Source: Gammaproteobacteria bacterium
GTDB lineage: Bacteria > Pseudomonadota > Gammaproteobacteria > Pseudomonadales > Azotimanducaceae
Assembly: GCA_009845835.1 (NCBI GenBank)
Contig: VXYV01000108.1
Location: 1 to 35,653 of the forward strand
Direction of reading: 5' to 3'
DNA: 35,653 nt
Of this stretch, positions 18,872-27,613 are shown piece by piece. Position numbers and translations under genes: made by a program. Positions within the stretch are counted from its first letter, which is position 1. Every line of letters starts with the position of its first letter. The notes beneath the pieces were generated by a model. The model did not search any database. It saw only the letters and a program-made list of their open reading frames with translations, and had not been told where the DNA came from.

Positions 18872-19906
18872 TCAATCAGTTTTGTTGGGAGGTGTTGGAA
18901 GTCCCTTCGTTAACGTGCGAAACAAAGACTCCACCAAAAAATTAAACCTAACAACATTGTTAGTAATAAAAGTCGTCGCCGAAACTTGTTTGCGAGTTAT
19001 TTTTACTCGATCATTCCGATCGAAGTTCGGTTTTTTATTGATCCGGCGCAGAGTTAAAACTGCCATACCAAGCGTAGTCAACAAAAACCGGCGAATCCCT
19101 ACTTCTTTCGTCGGAATCGCGACACTATATTGCAGTGCTTTTGAGAGATGTTCGTAAGTTAAAGCGATTAACTTCCGCATCTCAGGTACATTAAGAACTG
19201 GATCTAGAGTTTTTCCTCTACTCGTTTTACCGCTACGTTGAAATAACGAGGCTGGTAACCATGAAACACCTCGACTTGCATCGACCCATACGTCTTTCAG
19301 AATATTTACCATTTGCAACCCCTTACCAAAGGAGACTGACAAGGTAAACAATTTGTCACGCGATCGAGAAATTGTGTCGGAAAAGTCACAAAACAGATCT
19401 GTAAGCAACTCCCCAACAACACCGGCAACGTAATAACAATAGTCGTTTAAGTGTTCTAACTTTTCTAGTTGTTTGGTCTCGCAAAACCTTGCCATACCCG
19501 AAGACATTATGGAAATACATCGTTCAATGATTACTCGTTGGTTTGGGGTACAGTTGTGAGTGATTCCAATAATGACTGGCGTGTTCGCTACTAAATCTCT
19601 TTCGGCTTCCAGTGTCCAATCTGACAAATGTGGAGACACTAATTCAGGTAACAACTCCGGTTTTTTCTCACCAGCTACCACTTCCGAAAACAGTTGCAAG
19701 AACTCTGTCTTTTGATCGATCGTTAGCGCCGGATCGTCTTCAATCGTATCAGCGATCCGACAGAGTAAGTATGAGTTTCCTACCACGTTTTCTAAAGAAT
19801 CAGGAAGATACGGTATAGTCAACGCAAACGTACGGGATACGTGCGGTAAGATTGCATTCTGATACTCTATAGCTTGCGCTTTTTCTGTAGTGATTACTTC
19901 ACTCAT
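18872..19906 (-). CDS. Squalene/phytoene synthase family protein, probably squalene synthase
   Basis: 344-residue head-to-head prenyl synthase. First Asp-rich motif RIADTIEDD near residue 51, second in LKDVWVDASRGVSWLP near residue 205. The segments VSRTFALTIPYLPDSL and YCYYVAGVVGELLTDLF match bacterial farnesyl-diphosphate farnesyltransferases better than the HpnC/HpnD pair. A hydrophobic C-terminal region is absent, so it is probably soluble or peripheral. Convergent with the LolA-like gene, 38 bases away. Phytoene synthase remains possible. No shc cyclase or carotenoid desaturase is in the window, so the end product is unknown. Confidence 0.85.
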   Translation of the reverse strand: MSEVITTEKAQAIEYQNAILPHVSRTFALTIPYLPDSLENVVGNSYLLCRIADTIEDDPALTIDQKTEFLQLFSEVVAGEKKPELLPELVSPHLSDWTLEAERDLVANTPVIIGITHNCTPNQRVIIERCISIMSSGMARFCETKQLEKLEHLNDYCYYVAGVVGELLTDLFCDFSDTISRSRDKLFTLSVSFGKGLQMVNILKDVWVDASRGVSWLPASLFQRSGKTSRGKTLDPVLNVPEMRKLIALTYEHLSKALQYSVAIPTKEVGIRRFLLTTLGMAVLTLRRINKKPNFDRNDRVKITRKQVSATTFITNNVVRFNFLVESLFRTLTKGLPTPPNKTD

Positions 19907-20081
19907 CTTATTGCACCAAAAACGAGTTTTTTACCTTCGTCAACAAGTTCATAATTACCATTATTGATACGATTCAACCCTTAAGCAGCATTTATTTTAC
20001 ACTAATTTGGTGCTTTTTGGAACACAGAACGATATACTAGATACGATCCGTTCGCTATCGATTTTTAGCCAAAGGGTAAAA

Positions 20082-20927
20082 ATGAAGTCAGGTTTGAAAC
20101 AAACTCAAATTGATTGGAATGATAAATTTGCAAATGCCAAATACATTCCAAACGGAAGTCGTTATCCGAATCTATGGAAACAACTCGCAGGTTCGTTTCG
20201 AAGTAAATGGCCGAATCAAATATTAGACTGTCAGTATGGGGATCACCCTCGAAAACGGTTCGATCTCTTTCTACCAACAGGTCAAAATATTGGGCTCGTG
20301 GTATTTATTCATGGCGGGTTCTGGCTTGACTTTGATAAATCGTTTTGGTCTCATCTAGCACGAGGACTTTGTGAAAATAATTGGTCGTGTGCAATACCGA
20401 GTTATGTTCTCGCACCCGAAGCAAAAATTTCTGAAATTACTCAAATGGTTAGCGTTGTTATAGAAACGTGTGCAAAAAAAATTTCTGGACCTATCGTTTT
20501 AATGGGACATTCAGCGGGTGGCCATTTAGTTAGTCGCATGGCTTGCAAGACCACTTCATTGAAACCTGAAACAATCGCACGAATCCAAAGATTCTATTCG
20601 ATTAGTGGAGTTCATGATTTAACCAACCTGCTCTACACCGAAATGAATTCGAAGCTTGCATTGACTCGTAGTGAAGTATTGCAAGAGAGTCCTTCGAAAC
20701 TCAAACCAAGTCCTGATGCAAAAATAGTTTGTTGGGTTGGTGCTAAGGAACGACCGGAATTCCTTCGTCAAGCCGATCTACTACTTTGTGCCTGGTCAAA
20801 ATCACTACAGTCCATTGAATGTGTTGTCGAACGGGACAAACATCATTTCAACGTAATTGAGTCCCTTACTGATCCTAGCAGTATCTTAACTCGAACAGTG
20901 TGCGGTTTATCTGCATATAAAAGATAA
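20082..20927 (+). CDS. Alpha/beta hydrolase, kynurenine formamidase-like
   Basis: 281-residue hydrolase. The oxyanion motif HGGFWLDFDKSFWSHLA, then IPSYVLAPEAKI and the nucleophile elbow GHSAGGHLVSRM, closely follow the alpha/beta-type arylformamidases that hydrolyse N-formylkynurenine. The acid is probably within the VGAKERPEFLRQA region, and the His is in HHFNVIESL. The frame is open from TTG 20007, but ATG 20082 is preferred because AAGGG sits just before it. With kynA and kynU 6 kb upstream it would complete tryptophan to anthranilate. A general esterase is the alternative. Confidence 0.78.
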   Translation: MKSGLKQTQIDWNDKFANAKYIPNGSRYPNLWKQLAGSFRSKWPNQILDCQYGDHPRKRFDLFLPTGQNIGLVVFIHGGFWLDFDKSFWSHLARGLCENNWSCAIPSYVLAPEAKISEITQMVSVVIETCAKKISGPIVLMGHSAGGHLVSRMACKTTSLKPETIARIQRFYSISGVHDLTNLLYTEMNSKLALTRSEVLQESPSKLKPSPDAKIVCWVGAKERPEFLRQADLLLCAWSKSLQSIECVVERDKHHFNVIESLTDPSSILTRTVCGLSAYKR

Positions 20928-20940
20928 GGTTTTCAAAGAT

Positions 20941-22155
20941 CTAGACTTGCCAAAGTTTTGACCATCTACCGACACATAAGCCAATCACGAGCATTGACAA
21001 ACCGGCAATTACTAAGGCAACTCGACTTCCAACCACAGCTATGGTGTACCCCCATATGACGGCACCAACTGGCGCCGACCCCATAAAAGAGAACGAGAAT
21101 ATTCCCATGATCCTTCCGCGAACTGCTTCTGGTGCTCGCTCTTGTACCAACGCACGAGACATGCTAATCACGATTCCGCCTGCCATGCCCCAACCGAATA
21201 ACAAGCCAGCAAAGATGTAAAAGTTCTTCACTAACCCGCACAAGCCAAGTACTAGCCCACCCCCAACTACAAAATTTATCAATGCTCTACCCGGTTTTCG
21301 TAATTTTCCCAAAACGGTAATTAAAACTGTCACCGTTAATACTAGTCCAGACGAGTTAACAAAATTAACTATTGCAATATCCATCGAAGAACCACCATAA
21401 ACATCCCGAATAACAAGTGGAATCGTGACGATGTAAGACCCCATAAAACACACACCCATCGCCATGTTCTGTAATACGACCGCGCGCATGACCGGATCAC
21501 CAAATACTGCTTTCCAACCATTGGCAATTCCTGACCATAAGTCATCAAGTAGCTTAGTCTTGTGTTTTTCTTCATTTTGTCCCCGAATTCTCAATTGACC
21601 AAGACTTAGAGCACCTAAGCTTAATACAACAGCTTGCGACAGAAGTACTGGTGCTCCACCGATTAGCTGGGCCGACCCCGCTAAGACAATTCCACCCATC
21701 TGTGAGACAAACTGAACGAGTGTAGTTTTCGCAACAGTTTGTTGAATTTCACCGCGAGCCACTTTATTCAGAATTGCATCACGCGCCGGCGTAACAAACG
21801 CTTGAATTGTGCCAATACAAGCTGCATAGACAAGCATCATGACAAAATTCAACGTCCCGGTAATCAAAGTTACTGTTAGTAGTAAAGGAGGAATCACTGC
21901 TAAAAACTGAGCGATTACGGAGACTCGGCGAGCATCCCAACGATCTGCAAGACTACCACCTATGAGCATGAGCAGCGTTGCAGGCAAAAACAAAGCAAAT
22001 TGTGCCCAACCTACTAATTCCGGAGGTTTTTGCAACACAATTGCAACAAGCCAGGCAAACATCACAGTTTGGATACCATGTGCGGCAAACCATGAGCCGG
22101 TAGCACTAAGATAAAACAACCGAGGACGGTTTCTCGGTCGAATGAATCTATTCAT
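20941..22155 (-). CDS. MFS exporter (EntS/MFS_3-like)
   Basis: About 404 residues with roughly 12 hydrophobic segments. The loop GGSLADRWDARRVSVIAQF between helices 2 and 3 is the MFS signature (motif A). The pattern FVTPARDAILNKVA and the C-half VRGRIMGIFSFSFMGSAPVGA resemble the MFS_3 group that includes the enterobactin exporter EntS. Substrate unknown. The frame opens at TTG 22158, but the adjacent ATG at 22155 is the likelier start. It lies downstream of the ABC exporter genes on the same strand, 49 bases away, and may be co-transcribed with them. It is convergent with the hydrolase. Confidence 0.88.
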   Translation of the reverse strand: MNRFIRPRNRPRLFYLSATGSWFAAHGIQTVMFAWLVAIVLQKPPELVGWAQFALFLPATLLMLIGGSLADRWDARRVSVIAQFLAVIPPLLLTVTLITGTLNFVMMLVYAACIGTIQAFVTPARDAILNKVARGEIQQTVAKTTLVQFVSQMGGIVLAGSAQLIGGAPVLLSQAVVLSLGALSLGQLRIRGQNEEKHKTKLLDDLWSGIANGWKAVFGDPVMRAVVLQNMAMGVCFMGSYIVTIPLVIRDVYGGSSMDIAIVNFVNSSGLVLTVTVLITVLGKLRKPGRALINFVVGGGLVLGLCGLVKNFYIFAGLLFGWGMAGGIVISMSRALVQERAPEAVRGRIMGIFSFSFMGSAPVGAVIWGYTIAVVGSRVALVIAGLSMLVIGLCVGRWSKLWQV

Positions 22156-22204
22156 CAATATTGGTTGAGATGTTTAACATCACTCAAACGTTTATCATGT
22201 TGGT

Positions 22205-24163
22205 TCACCAACGATCAGGAGTTTGTTCGTCATTCCCGAACCAATCTTTCATTGTCGATGATAAGTCTTTGGATTCTTTCGTATCGGTGCTCCGTTCCGA
22301 CTGCACATCCTGAAATTGCAATTCATGCAGTGCGTGATAAATTCCCTGTTGTGCCAGGAGTTCTTCATGAGTTCCTACTTCTGCGACTCGACCTTTATTC
22401 AATACTATTATCCGATCACAATCCTGAATAGTCTGAAGTCGGTGCGCAATAATTATTGATGTACGATCTTCCATGAGTTTACGTAATCCGTCCTGTATCG
22501 TTAATTCGGTCCCGGTGTCAATACTTGAGGTCGCTTCATCTAAAACTAAAACTTCTGGATTTGCTGCCAATACTCGTGCGAACGCAAGTAATTGTTGTTG
22601 ACCTTGGGAAAGATTGTGGCCGCGCTCCGCTAGTTGGGTATCGTACCCATCCGGTAACTCGTTTATAAATGTATCTGCATTAACAACCCGCGCCGCCCAT
22701 TCCGCTCTTTCTCTAGAAATCGCCGGATTATTGAGTGCAATATTGTCTTTAACGCTACCAGAAAATATATGAAAATCTTGCAGCACGATACCAATCCGTT
22801 GTCTTAATTCGGTACTCGAGATATTGTTTACATCAATGTGGTCCAGAAAAATCATGTCATCTTCTATATCGTAAAACCTCGCTAATAGCCGAATGATCGT
22901 ACTCTTACCAGAACCAGTTGGACCGACTATCGCTAACTTTTCTCCTGGTTTTATGTGAAAGGACACATCGTGAAGTACTTGGTCTCCTTTCTGATACTTG
23001 AAATTTACATTCTTAAACTGAACATCGCCTTTTAATCTAGGTGGTAATGAAACAGGTTGATCAGGTTCGTGAATTCGTTCCTGCCAATCGAGCGCTTGAA
23101 AAATTCTCTCCCCGGAAGCCATAGAACGGAATAATGTATTGAATAATTGCCCTAGGGATGAAATCGGACCAATCAAAAAGTTGATGTATTGAGTAAACAG
23201 AATCAGAATTCCTGCTGAAATAGACTCCTGTACGATTTGTCCTCCCCCGTACCATATGACCAAAGCAACCGCTATGCTAGGTAACGACATATTGATGGTT
23301 TCGAATACTACTTCGTTATTGATAGAGCGAAATTCATGAGTGCGGTTTCGGCGGTTGAGGTCATTAAATTCCTCAATGTTCTGCTCCTGTCGAAGAGAAA
23401 GTTGTACTACGTCAATACCCATTAAATCTTCTTGCATGTACTGATTCATAGCGGAAACAGAATCACGGATTAAGCGGAATATTTTGTGAGTGGTCCGCCG
23501 GAAAATATAAGTTGCAACGGCTGCAATAGGAATGACTACTAACGCAGTTAGTGTAAGTTGACTACTCAAGCTAAGCATAACAACGACTATCAATAGGAAC
23601 TGCACAAAATCAGCAATATATGTGATGGATGATGTGACAAGGTTGTACAGATTTTCAACGTCGTTGGTTATGCGGGTCATGACTCTTCCGACTCCCACGT
23701 GATCGTAAAACGATGCTGGTTTGCGTTCTAGCGAATCAAACAGATCTACCCGTAAATCTCGTAACGTTTTGAGTGAACCGCTTGTTAGAGTCAATTGTTG
23801 ACCAATAGACGATATTGACTGCAACAGAATAAAGACTAAGTACAGCAGAATCGCCGCACCGAGCAAAGGTAGATTAAGAGTATTCGCGACCCAGCTAGTG
23901 ATTGTTGTCAACCCGAAATCATTAGTCGCAGTTCCTTCTAGTCCAAACCCGAGGACGCCATCGACTAGCACTAAATTACGCAATACGGGAATGCAAACAA
24001 TCGCGATTACCGACGTAGTAAGTATCAATAAAACACTTGAAAACAGTGTCAAACGGTAAGGTTTCGTCCATTTCATCAACCGCCAGAACATACGAAGATT
24101 CAAAGCTTGATGTGTTAACTGAGCATCAAAAGTTGAATACTGCTGATTTCTGGCTTCAGCCAT
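22205..24163 (-). CDS. ABC exporter half-transporter (catalytic-site subunit)
   Basis: 652 residues: an N-terminal extension, six transmembrane helices (about 40-330) and a C-terminal ATPase domain. Walker A GPTGSGKST, signature LSQGQQQLLAFARV, Walker B VLVLDEATSSID with the catalytic Glu, and H-loop IAHRLQTI. The ABC signature deviates from LSGGQ. This is the MdlB/YheH type of heterodimeric exporter subunit. Its ATG overlaps the stop of the partner gene by one base, so the two are made together. Likely exports lipids, peptides or drugs; the substrate is not deducible. Confidence 0.92.
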   Translation of the reverse strand: MAEARNQQYSTFDAQLTHQALNLRMFWRLMKWTKPYRLTLFSSVLLILTTSVIAIVCIPVLRNLVLVDGVLGFGLEGTATNDFGLTTITSWVANTLNLPLLGAAILLYLVFILLQSISSIGQQLTLTSGSLKTLRDLRVDLFDSLERKPASFYDHVGVGRVMTRITNDVENLYNLVTSSITYIADFVQFLLIVVVMLSLSSQLTLTALVVIPIAAVATYIFRRTTHKIFRLIRDSVSAMNQYMQEDLMGIDVVQLSLRQEQNIEEFNDLNRRNRTHEFRSINNEVVFETINMSLPSIAVALVIWYGGGQIVQESISAGILILFTQYINFLIGPISSLGQLFNTLFRSMASGERIFQALDWQERIHEPDQPVSLPPRLKGDVQFKNVNFKYQKGDQVLHDVSFHIKPGEKLAIVGPTGSGKSTIIRLLARFYDIEDDMIFLDHIDVNNISSTELRQRIGIVLQDFHIFSGSVKDNIALNNPAISRERAEWAARVVNADTFINELPDGYDTQLAERGHNLSQGQQQLLAFARVLAANPEVLVLDEATSSIDTGTELTIQDGLRKLMEDRTSIIIAHRLQTIQDCDRIIVLNKGRVAEVGTHEELLAQQGIYHALHELQFQDVQSERSTDTKESKDLSSTMKDWFGNDEQTPDRW

Positions 24164-26016
24164 TAACTTGCTTTTCTCTCTTGGAGGGTGGTACGATTCA
24201 ACTGTTGAATGAGTCGTTCTCGGCGAGTACGATCGGCGTCTTGATTAGTTTGAACAGCCTCTAGATCAGCATAAAACCCTCGTTTAGCTAGCAAATCATC
24301 ATGAGTACCATGTTCGATGACCGAACCGTCGTCCAATACGTAGATATGGTCAGTATGACGGACAGTTGACACTCGATGAGATACTAGTATTGTGGTCTTA
24401 TTGAACCGTATCTTCTTAAGTTCGCTGAGAATTTCCTCTTCGTGTTTGGTATCCACGCTTGAGAAGACATCGTCTAACAGTAATACGTTAGCATCGCGAA
24501 TAACACCCCGCGCTAACGCTAATCGTTGTTTTTGTCCACCAGAAAGTGTAACTCCACGTTCACCAACCACCGTTTCCAAATCCTGTTCAAATTCTGATAC
24601 AGTATTCTTTATACCTGCAATCCGTAATGCTTCCCACACGAAATTTTCTTGACGAGACAAATCGTCGTAAGCTACGTTTTCTTGAATAGACGTAGAGAAC
24701 AGGAATGTACTCTGGGGAACTAGAACCACTTCTTCACGTAATCGCCGTAGTGGTAGCGTACAGACATCGTGATTACCCAGGTAAACAGTTTCTATTGGTG
24801 TATCAATAAGTCTTAACACGGCACGCAAGACAGTCGATTTACCGGAACCCAAGGTGCCTAAGATTGCAACGGTCTGACCTGGATCTACTTGCATGTTTAT
24901 GTTTTTCAAAACATTTGTAGATGAGTCGTTGTATGCATAACTCAAATCGCGAATCGTGATTTTAGGTTCGATCGCTAGCACATTTTCGTCAGCTTGAACT
25001 TCGGTAATTTCCGGTTCATGATCAACAATCTCGAAGATTCTTTCGGTTGCAGCTGCGGCCGAAATAAACATAGAAACTGCCCAACCTACCCGTGCCAAAG
25101 TGCCGGTTACTAACAGTGCATAACCAAAAAATTTAGTTAGATCGCCTAACGTCATAATGTCGTTCAAGAAAAGATATCCACCATAACCAAAAATGATCAA
25201 AGGTGAAAGAGAGCTAGCCGTGTTCAAGGCAGTGTGCATCATAGTCATAAATCGCGCCGCTCGATAGGCCGCTTTGGTATAACTTGTACTTACCTCGTGA
25301 AATCGTTTGATTTCAAACTCTTCTTGAGCCATCGCTTGAATGGTTCTGATACCATTTAAGTTTTCTTGAGTAAACGAATTTACCTTAGCCATGGCTTCTT
25401 GACGCGCGACGAAATACGGAAATAAACTACGCGCCATCCGATAGCCAAGCAACACGACGATTGGAAACGGAAGTATTGCAATCACGGCAAGTCTAGGTGA
25501 ATTCAAAAACATGAAAGCTAGACCTGTGGATACTGTGAACAGAAAAGTTACGATTTCGACAAAGGCGAACGAAACACACATCCTTACTTGTGATACGTCG
25601 TTAATCGCCCGCGACATCAAGTCACCCGTTCCGTATTGATTAAAGAATTTCAATCCCTGAAACTGAATGTTCTTGAAGATACGTTTGCGCAAATCATAGG
25701 TTACAGAGATCGCGATCCGGCGTAAAACTCGACGTGCAGGAATGTAAATCAAAAACTGGAGAACCACGATACCCAAGATTCCAATAGTGGGCCAGACTAT
25801 ATCTGGTGTGAGGTCTGCGATAGTGACGCTATCTAGCGCGGTTCCAACAAATCCCGGAATCAAAAACAATAACGGTCTTATGATGAGTAATCCGAAGATC
25901 CCCAATCCGAATACTAACCCATATCGTCGTAGGTACGGATAGAGTTTTTTGAGGTGTCCTAAGTGTTTAAAGGACGCTCGTTCTCTTCTTGGGCCACCTT
26001 CGTAACGTTGTCGCAT
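24163..26016 (-). CDS. ABC exporter half-transporter (degenerate-site subunit)
   Basis: 617 residues with six transmembrane helices and an ATPase domain. Walker A is GTLGSGKST, signature LSGGQKQRLALARG, Walker B VLLLDDVFSSVD and H-loop VSHRVSTV. The Glu after Walker B is replaced by Asp, as in MdlA/YheI-type subunits of asymmetric exporters. Paired with the downstream subunit, whose signature is LSQGQ, it builds one consensus and one degenerate ATP site. First gene of the operon. The ATG at 26016 has no strong Shine-Dalgarno. Confidence 0.92.
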   Translation of the reverse strand: MRQRYEGGPRRERASFKHLGHLKKLYPYLRRYGLVFGLGIFGLLIIRPLLFLIPGFVGTALDSVTIADLTPDIVWPTIGILGIVVLQFLIYIPARRVLRRIAISVTYDLRKRIFKNIQFQGLKFFNQYGTGDLMSRAINDVSQVRMCVSFAFVEIVTFLFTVSTGLAFMFLNSPRLAVIAILPFPIVVLLGYRMARSLFPYFVARQEAMAKVNSFTQENLNGIRTIQAMAQEEFEIKRFHEVSTSYTKAAYRAARFMTMMHTALNTASSLSPLIIFGYGGYLFLNDIMTLGDLTKFFGYALLVTGTLARVGWAVSMFISAAAATERIFEIVDHEPEITEVQADENVLAIEPKITIRDLSYAYNDSSTNVLKNINMQVDPGQTVAILGTLGSGKSTVLRAVLRLIDTPIETVYLGNHDVCTLPLRRLREEVVLVPQSTFLFSTSIQENVAYDDLSRQENFVWEALRIAGIKNTVSEFEQDLETVVGERGVTLSGGQKQRLALARGVIRDANVLLLDDVFSSVDTKHEEEILSELKKIRFNKTTILVSHRVSTVRHTDHIYVLDDGSVIEHGTHDDLLAKRGFYADLEAVQTNQDADRTRRERLIQQLNRTTLQERKAS

Positions 26017-26223
26017 GAACTATATACAAATTTTGGAGAGCATTAGTTGATTTAAGGCTGTGGAACTGGACGTTGAATGGCACAATGATCTACCTGTTGG
26101 GGAGAGACGAAGAAAACGTGTTTGTGCATTGCAAAAACAATCATTTTATCAATAGAATATTTTGTTTGTGTTTGGTAACAGTATGGTTTTCGAGTGTGAT
26201 ATTTCGTAAGAGACGAAATAAAT

Positions 26224-26251
26224 GGGAATTATAAACTTGACTTGACAAATT
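26224..26251. repeat. Left terminal inverted repeat of the IS1595-type element
   Basis: 28 bp, identical to the reverse complement of 29124-29151. It includes TTGACA at 26242-26247, which may serve as a -35 box for the passenger gene. Confidence 0.96.
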
Positions 26252-26269
26252 CCCTCTGATTCCTAAAAT
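26242..26269 (+). promoter_or_regulatory. Putative promoter of the methyltransferase gene, -35 inside the inverted repeat
   Basis: TTGACA (26242-26247), 16-bp spacer, TAAAAT (26264-26269). Transcription would begin near 26275-26278, at or next to the ATG at 26278. No Shine-Dalgarno precedes that ATG, so the mRNA would be leaderless or nearly so. Confidence 0.6.
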
Positions 26270-26277
26270 CACTCAAC

Positions 26278-27613
26278 ATGAGTGAACCTAATTTTAAGAA
26301 TCGTACGCTGTTTCACGGCGACAACCTCGACTTCCTTCGTGCAATCAATTCCGAATGCATTGATCTGATCGCCACCGATCCACCTTTTAAGAAAGGGAAA
26401 GACTTCCACGCTACGCCTGATAGCTTAGCTGACGGCGCTAAATTCCAAGATCGTTGGCGTTGGGAGCATGATGTACAACCTGAATGGCTAGACCAAATCA
26501 AAGACGATTACCCTGAAATTTGGTTAGTCATTGACTCGGCTAACGCCATTCACATGCGCAAGACTAAAAAGAACCGTAAGCTTCCGCGACATGAAGTGGG
26601 CTCTGATATGGGAGCGTTCCTCTGTTTCATGGCGGTTAGATTACTAGAGATGCATCGAGTGTTAAAACCAACTGGCTCGATTTACTTACATTGTGATCCC
26701 ACCGCTAGCCACTATTTGAAGCTCATTATGGATGCGATATTCGGTAAGCATTCAATGATCAATGAAATGATTTGGTACTACACCAACGCTTCAAGAGGTA
26801 AGTACCAATTCGCAAAAGCACATGAAGTTATTCTCGCGTTCAGTAAGGATGCGCAAAAAAAGTTAAAGTATATTTTTAACCGTCAAGATATTCTCGCCGA
26901 CTTTGCCAGTGGGATGACGAAGTGGCGTTATACCAAAGGAGGACAAGCAGGTAAAGAAATGCCGAAAGGTAAGACGCCTGATGATGTTATCGTCATGCCC
27001 GCATTAAATTCAATGTCCAAAGAGCGTACGGGCTATCCCACACAGAAACCGTTGGCACTTTATAAACGCATTATACAGGCAAGTAGCGATGGGGGGGGGG
27101 GTAGTCCTTGATCCCTTCGCCGGTTGCGCTACAACGTTAGTAATTGCCGAGCAACTAAACCGACAATGGGTAGGGATTGACCTTTGGGATGACGTCTTGA
27201 ACGTCATTGTAAAGCGGCTGGAAAAAGAGTCTGAGAAACTGCACGGAGTATTGTTTGCCGAAGATATAAATTTCACTGACCAAAAACCAGTACGCACCGA
27301 CAACAAGGAAACCGCGGCACCAACTCTTCGAGTCAAGGAACGAATACCCGAACCGCCAGGTCGACGGATGACACGTCCTGAGATGTATGAGTTTCTACTG
27401 GAACAAAAAGGTTGGAAGTGTCAAGGTTGCGACCGCGAGTTTGATGACTCAAGGTATTTAGAGTTAGATCATAACACACCACGTGCTGATGGTGGTATCA
27501 ATCACATTTCCAACCGAGTATTGCTTTGTAGTCCCTGTAATCGGTTGAAAAGCAACATACTCACCCTGTCAGGACTCCGTCGAGAAAACAAAAAACGAGG
27601 ATATATGCGATGA
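26278..27613 (+). pseudogene. DNA methyltransferase fused to HNH nuclease domain, OFF by poly-G frameshift
   Basis: The frame from 26278 holds a beta-type N4/N6 amino-methyltransferase: catalytic motif IV LIATDPPFKKGKD (DPPF at residues 34-37), a target-recognition region, and PTQKPLALYKRIIQASS. It then enters 11 G at 27091-27101 and ends at 27111. Removing one G continues into VLDPFAGCATT (the SAM-binding FxGxG-type motif, D at about 278), then QWVGIDLW, and an HNH domain with C381/C384, LELDHNTPRADGG (H398) and LLCSPCN. The joined protein is about 444 residues. As read, the product lacks the SAM motif and should be inactive. A phase-variable tract or a homopolymer error would both explain this. 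Confidence 0.88.
27091..27101. repeat. G11 homopolymer tract inside the methyltransferase gene
   Basis: Eleven consecutive G preceded by GAT and followed by TAGTCC. With 10 (or 7 or 13) G the two halves of the gene join in frame, giving GGG-GTA-GTC (GVV) before LDPFAG. Such tracts are typical slipped-strand phase switches in methyltransferase genes. Confidence 0.9.

Noticed and set aside
20007..20081. TTG-initiated 25-residue extension of the hydrolase
   Set aside because: ATG 20082 has a good AAGGG site, and the extension has no counterpart that I know in the family.
27089..27613. Separate gene starting with ATG at 27089 just before the poly-G tract
   Set aside because: It begins in the middle of a methyltransferase and supplies exactly the missing SAM motif and C-terminal part; it is the second half of the frameshifted gene.
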